Shown piece by piece: positions 6,056-7,961 of a stretch of 7,961 nucleotides of DNA. How positions within the stretch are numbered: position 1 is the first letter of the stretch; every line of letters starts with the position of its first letter. The stretch lies in the NCBI GenBank assembly GCA_016874875.1, contig VGTA01000124.1, positions 1-7,961 on the forward strand, in the 5' to 3' direction. The stretch comes from Deltaproteobacteria bacterium (GTDB lineage: Bacteria; Myxococcota_A; Bradymonadia; UBA7976; VGTA01). A model generated the notes under the pieces. That model did not search any database. It worked only from the letters and a program-made list of their open reading frames with translations, and was not told the DNA's origin. A program made the translations under genes and the position numbers.

Positions 6056-7270
6056 TCAGGGCTCCGCGGGGGCGCCCGCGGCGGGGAGGGGGGCGGGGGC
6101 GGGGGCGTCGACGACGTCGTCGGGGTAGGCGTAGCAGAGCGTCAGGTCCCCCTCGGGCGTCACGCGCATGAGCACGTGGTCGTCGCCGGGCGACTGGCTG
6201 CGGTCCTTGGCGTCGTCGCCGCGGTCGGTGCGATAGAGGCCAAACTCGCCCACCTTGTCGAGCAGGCGCGCCACCGTGTCAGCGGCGGGGAGGTTGTCGC
6301 GGCGGCCGGCGGACACCACGGCGTACTTGCGGGGCTGAGTGAGGACGCGGTCGAGGAAGGGCTGCGTGTTGGTGCCCTGCCCGCCGTGGTGCCCCGCCTT
6401 GAGCACCGTCGAGCTCAGCAGTGACGCGCCGCGCGCGAGGTCCGCGCTCAAGAGGGTCTCGTCGAGCGCCTCCTCGGCGTCCCCCGTGAGCAGCAGGCGC
6501 ACCCCCTGGAACTCGAGCGAGAGGACCACCGACGCGGCGTTGTCGGTGCTCGCGTAGCGGTCGGCGCTCAGGAGGCGCGCCGTGACGTTGCGCCCCCACA
6601 GCTCTGTTTGACGCAGGCCGGGCGTGGCGGGGTCGATGCCCACCTCGAGCGCCGGGGTCATGTTGACCACGCCGGGCTCCGCCGCCACCTTGGCGAGCAG
6701 CGTCTGGTAGGTCTTGTCCTCATTGGCGATCCCCGAGGACACAAAGCGCTGCACTCTGTACTCGTCGAGGACGCGCCATGAGCCGCCGTAGTGGTCCTTG
6801 TCGGGGTGCGTCGCCACCAGGTAGTCGATGGGGCTCCCCTCCACCCACCCGCTCTCGCGCATAAAGGCGATGAGCGCCTCCACGCCGTTGGAGTCATAGC
6901 CGTCGTTAAGGTTGGAGCTGAAGCCGCAGTCCCCCGACGAGATCAGGCAGTTACCCGTGTCCACGAGGACGTCCTTGGCGTCGAGGTCGCGCGCCCCGGG
7001 CGTGCGAATCCAGGTGGCGTCGCCCTGCCCCACGTCCACGAACGCCACCCACAGGTCCTCGCGCTCGGCGGCGGTGGAGAGGTCGCGGAAGGCCTGCAGC
7101 TCGCTGGGGCTGCACACGCGGTCGCCGCGCTGGGCGCTGAGGGTGGGAATCGTGGTGTCGGGGCAGCCGGCCGAGGAGAGGGCGGAGAGGGCGGAGAGGG
7201 CGGAGAGGGCGGAGAAGGCTGCGCCTCGGGGGGAGCGCGCGGAAGGGCGCGGCGGGCGGGAGGGGGTCAT
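6056..7270 (-). CDS. ComEC/Rec2-like metallo-beta-lactamase-fold hydrolase, predicted lipoprotein
   Basis: 404 residues from ATG 7270, chosen because GAGGT stands six bases upstream. An in-frame upstream ATG at 7351 overlaps the preceding gene and gives a Pro/Arg-rich leader. Residues 1-35 form a signal peptide ending SSAG-C36, a lipobox-like site with atypical Ser at -3. The fold shows, in order, FVDVGQGDATW (77-87), LVDTGN, the metal-binding ATHPDKDHYGG with H155, D157, D159 and H160, LLLTGDAEEALDE (D264), VLKAGHHGG (H294, H295) and VVSAGRRDN. This is the order seen in the ComEC C-terminal MBL domain (COG2333-like), thought to be nuclease-like. An insertion after VDTG carries C108 and C115, which could form a disulfide. 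The protein probably acts in the envelope or outside on DNA or another phosphodiester; substrate is inferred. The lamin-tail gene lies 58 bases upstream on the same strand. Confidence 0.88.
   Translation of the reverse strand: MTPSRPPRPSARSPRGAAFSALSALSALSALSSAGCPDTTIPTLSAQRGDRVCSPSELQAFRDLSTAAEREDLWVAFVDVGQGDATWIRTPGARDLDAKDVLVDTGNCLISSGDCGFSSNLNDGYDSNGVEALIAFMRESGWVEGSPIDYLVATHPDKDHYGGSWRVLDEYRVQRFVSSGIANEDKTYQTLLAKVAAEPGVVNMTPALEVGIDPATPGLRQTELWGRNVTARLLSADRYASTDNAASVVLSLEFQGVRLLLTGDAEEALDETLLSADLARGASLLSSTVLKAGHHGGQGTNTQPFLDRVLTQPRKYAVVSAGRRDNLPAADTVARLLDKVGEFGLYRTDRGDDAKDRSQSPGDDHVLMRVTPEGDLTLCYAYPDDVVDAPAPAPLPAAGAPAEP
7175..7219. repeat. 9-bp tandem repeat inside the MBL lipoprotein signal peptide
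   Basis: Five units of GGAGAGGGC (plus strand), the last with one mismatch. On the coding strand they encode repeated Ser-Ala-Leu, which makes up almost the whole hydrophobic core of the signal peptide (residues about 18-32). Slippage would lengthen or shorten the core by three residues per unit without a frameshift. Confidence 0.92.
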
Positions 7271-7276
7271 CGGGGC

Positions 7277-7281
7277 ACCTC
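7277..7281 (-). promoter_or_regulatory. Ribosome binding site of the MBL gene
   Basis: The minus strand reads GAGGT, six bases, ATG. This supports the start at 7270 over the in-frame ATG at 7351. Confidence 0.65.
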
Positions 7282-7293
7282 GGGGGCGGAGGG

Positions 7294-7314
7294 GGCGCGC
7301 ACGCGGCGCGCGCC
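7294..7314 (-). promoter_or_regulatory. GC hairpin between the lamin-tail and MBL genes
   Basis: GGCGCGC (7294-7300) pairs perfectly with GCGCGCC (7308-7314) around a 7-base loop. On the minus-strand transcript it lies in the 58-base gap, 12 bases before the Shine-Dalgarno of the MBL gene. It could tune expression of the downstream gene or protect a processed end. It has no U-run, so it is not a terminator. Confidence 0.4.
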
Positions 7315-7328
7315 GCGGAAGGGGAGCC

Positions 7329-7961
7329 TCAGGGAGCGCAGCGCGCCTCATAGCGCCCGCCGCTCGGGCAGAGGGCGGGGCTGAGGTTGAGCATCAGGTT
7401 GAGCGTGGTGTGCAGCTCCACCGCCGCCCCCGCCGTCGCGTCGGGCGAGCGGTTGGCGCTCACCCCATCGGCGATGCGGTTGGTGGGCACCGTCAGCTCG
7501 TCGAGGACCACGCCGGCGGCGTCCTTGAGCGTGAGCGCGGCGGCGGCGCTGTTGGTGAGCGTGAACTTGGCGTGCCCCGTGGCCAGGCGGGTGGAGTCGG
7601 CGTTGGGCGTGGACCAGCGCCACTGGGCCCCGTCCGCCTGGTTAAAGATCGCCAGCGCGCCCCCCCCCTCTAGGCAGCCCGCCGCGAAGGTGACCTTGAT
7701 GGCGCCGTTGTAGGTCAATGTAATCCCTTGTAGGTTCACCGCCCCCCCGAGGTTGAGCACCTCCACGAACTCGTCCTTGGTCTGCGTCTCGTTGCCCGAC
7801 GGGTTGGCGAGCACCTCATTGATGAGCAGCTGCCTCGGGGCGGGGGCGGGGCAGGAGGGGGGCGGCGGGGGCGTGTTGCCCATCGGCGGCTCGGTGTTGC
7901 CCATGGGGGGCGTGGTGTTACCCATGGGGGGCGTGGTCCCGCCGGCGGGGGGCGTGGTGTT
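7329..7961 (-). CDS. Lamin-tail-domain (LTD) protein, N-terminus outside window
   Basis: 210 residues are visible before the TGA at 7331-7329; the reading frame is open to the window edge, so the start and any signal peptide are missing. Visible residues 1-35 are a low-complexity Pro/Thr/Gly/Asn linker of MGNTTPP-type units. The rest matches the immunoglobulin-like lamin-tail domain: LLINEVLANPSG, then DEFVEVLNLGGAVNLQGITL (about 59-78), a typical LTD signature, then KVTFAAGCL, ALAIFNQADG, FTLTNSAAAALTLKDAAG and VVLDELTVP. Two C-terminal Cys (LCPSGG, RCAP) plus two earlier ones could form disulfides in an exported protein. LTDs are known in bacteria next to or fused with metallo-beta-lactamase, synaptojanin-type and calcineurin-like phosphoesterases, and an MBL gene follows 58 bases downstream. 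An internal ATG at 7925 is unlikely to be the start because it lies inside the repeat. Confidence 0.82.
   Translation of the reverse strand, partial: NTTPPAGGTTPPMGNTTPPMGNTEPPMGNTPPPPPSCPAPAPRQLLINEVLANPSGNETQTKDEFVEVLNLGGAVNLQGITLTYNGAIKVTFAAGCLEGGGALAIFNQADGAQWRWSTPNADSTRLATGHAKFTLTNSAAAALTLKDAAGVVLDELTVPTNRIADGVSANRSPDATAGAAVELHTTLNLMLNLSPALCPSGGRYEARCAP
7872..7961. repeat. 21-bp repeat encoding a PPMGNTT linker, running off the window edge
   Basis: Units of about 21 bp such as CCCATGGGGGGCGTGGTGTTA recur with variation, encoding (P)PMGNTT, PPMGNTE and a diverged PPAGGTT copy. At least four units are visible and the array continues past base 7961. It forms an extended linker in front of the lamin-tail domain. 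Confidence 0.8.

Noticed and set aside
6110..6121. 12-bp perfect palindrome GACGACGTCGTC
   Set aside because: It lies inside the MBL coding sequence and encodes Asp-Asp-Val-Val-Asp; a chance palindrome is likely in such GC-rich codons.
7271..7351. Upstream ATG at 7351 for the MBL gene
   Set aside because: It overlaps the end of the lamin-tail gene and adds a Pro/Arg-rich leader before the signal peptide; ATG 7270 has a Shine-Dalgarno and a cleaner signal sequence.

Overview
The window is very GC-rich and coding-dense, and every gene here uses GC-rich third positions. The organism looks like a Gram-negative bacterium of the former deltaproteobacterial group (Myxococcota or Bradymonadota-like). 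Three things suggest this: an ADP/GDP-type sucCD pair, a Kdo-activating enzyme (hence LPS), and large secreted proteins carrying 'DxDNDCDG' MopE-type motifs, a von Willebrand A domain and a lamin-tail domain. The lineage is inferred from style and gene content; no marker gene is present.

Layout. On the minus strand, 1-1097 holds the N-terminal 365 codons of a secreted VWA-domain protein with two MopE-like acidic motifs; its C-terminus lies outside the window. A 183-bp divergent intergenic region (1098-1280) contains a perfect 3 x 15 bp tandem repeat and a possible sucC promoter. On the plus strand follow sucC (1281-2447) and sucD (2463-3359), both of canonical length with all expected catalytic residues. 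After a 92-bp gap come an organophosphate:phosphate antiporter-family MFS transporter (3452-5065) and, one base beyond its stop codon, a divergent kdsB (5067-5864). A 191-bp convergent intergenic region (5865-6055) holds a GC-rich inverted repeat and an AT-rich island with a second inverted repeat. On the minus strand, read from the right edge inward, a lamin-tail-domain protein (7961-7329, N-terminus outside the window) is followed by a ComEC/Rec2-like metallo-beta-lactamase lipoprotein (7270-6056).

How the genes fit together. SucCD forms the succinyl-CoA synthetase step of the TCA cycle. The transporter and kdsB are probably translationally coupled and point to sugar-phosphate uptake or exchange and LPS inner-core precursor activation. 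The two minus-strand genes on the right look like an operon for an exported nuclease-like or phosphoesterase-like system: known bacterial lamin-tail domains are associated with metallo-beta-lactamase hydrolases, and here the two parts are adjacent separate genes.

Most unusual signal. In-frame tandem repeats sit in the signal peptides or linkers of all three exported-protein genes: a hexamer x7 in the VWA signal peptide, a 9-mer x5 in the lipoprotein signal peptide and a 21-bp unit in the lamin-tail linker. None was noticed in the metabolic genes. No tRNA, rRNA, CRISPR array, transposase or integrase was seen.
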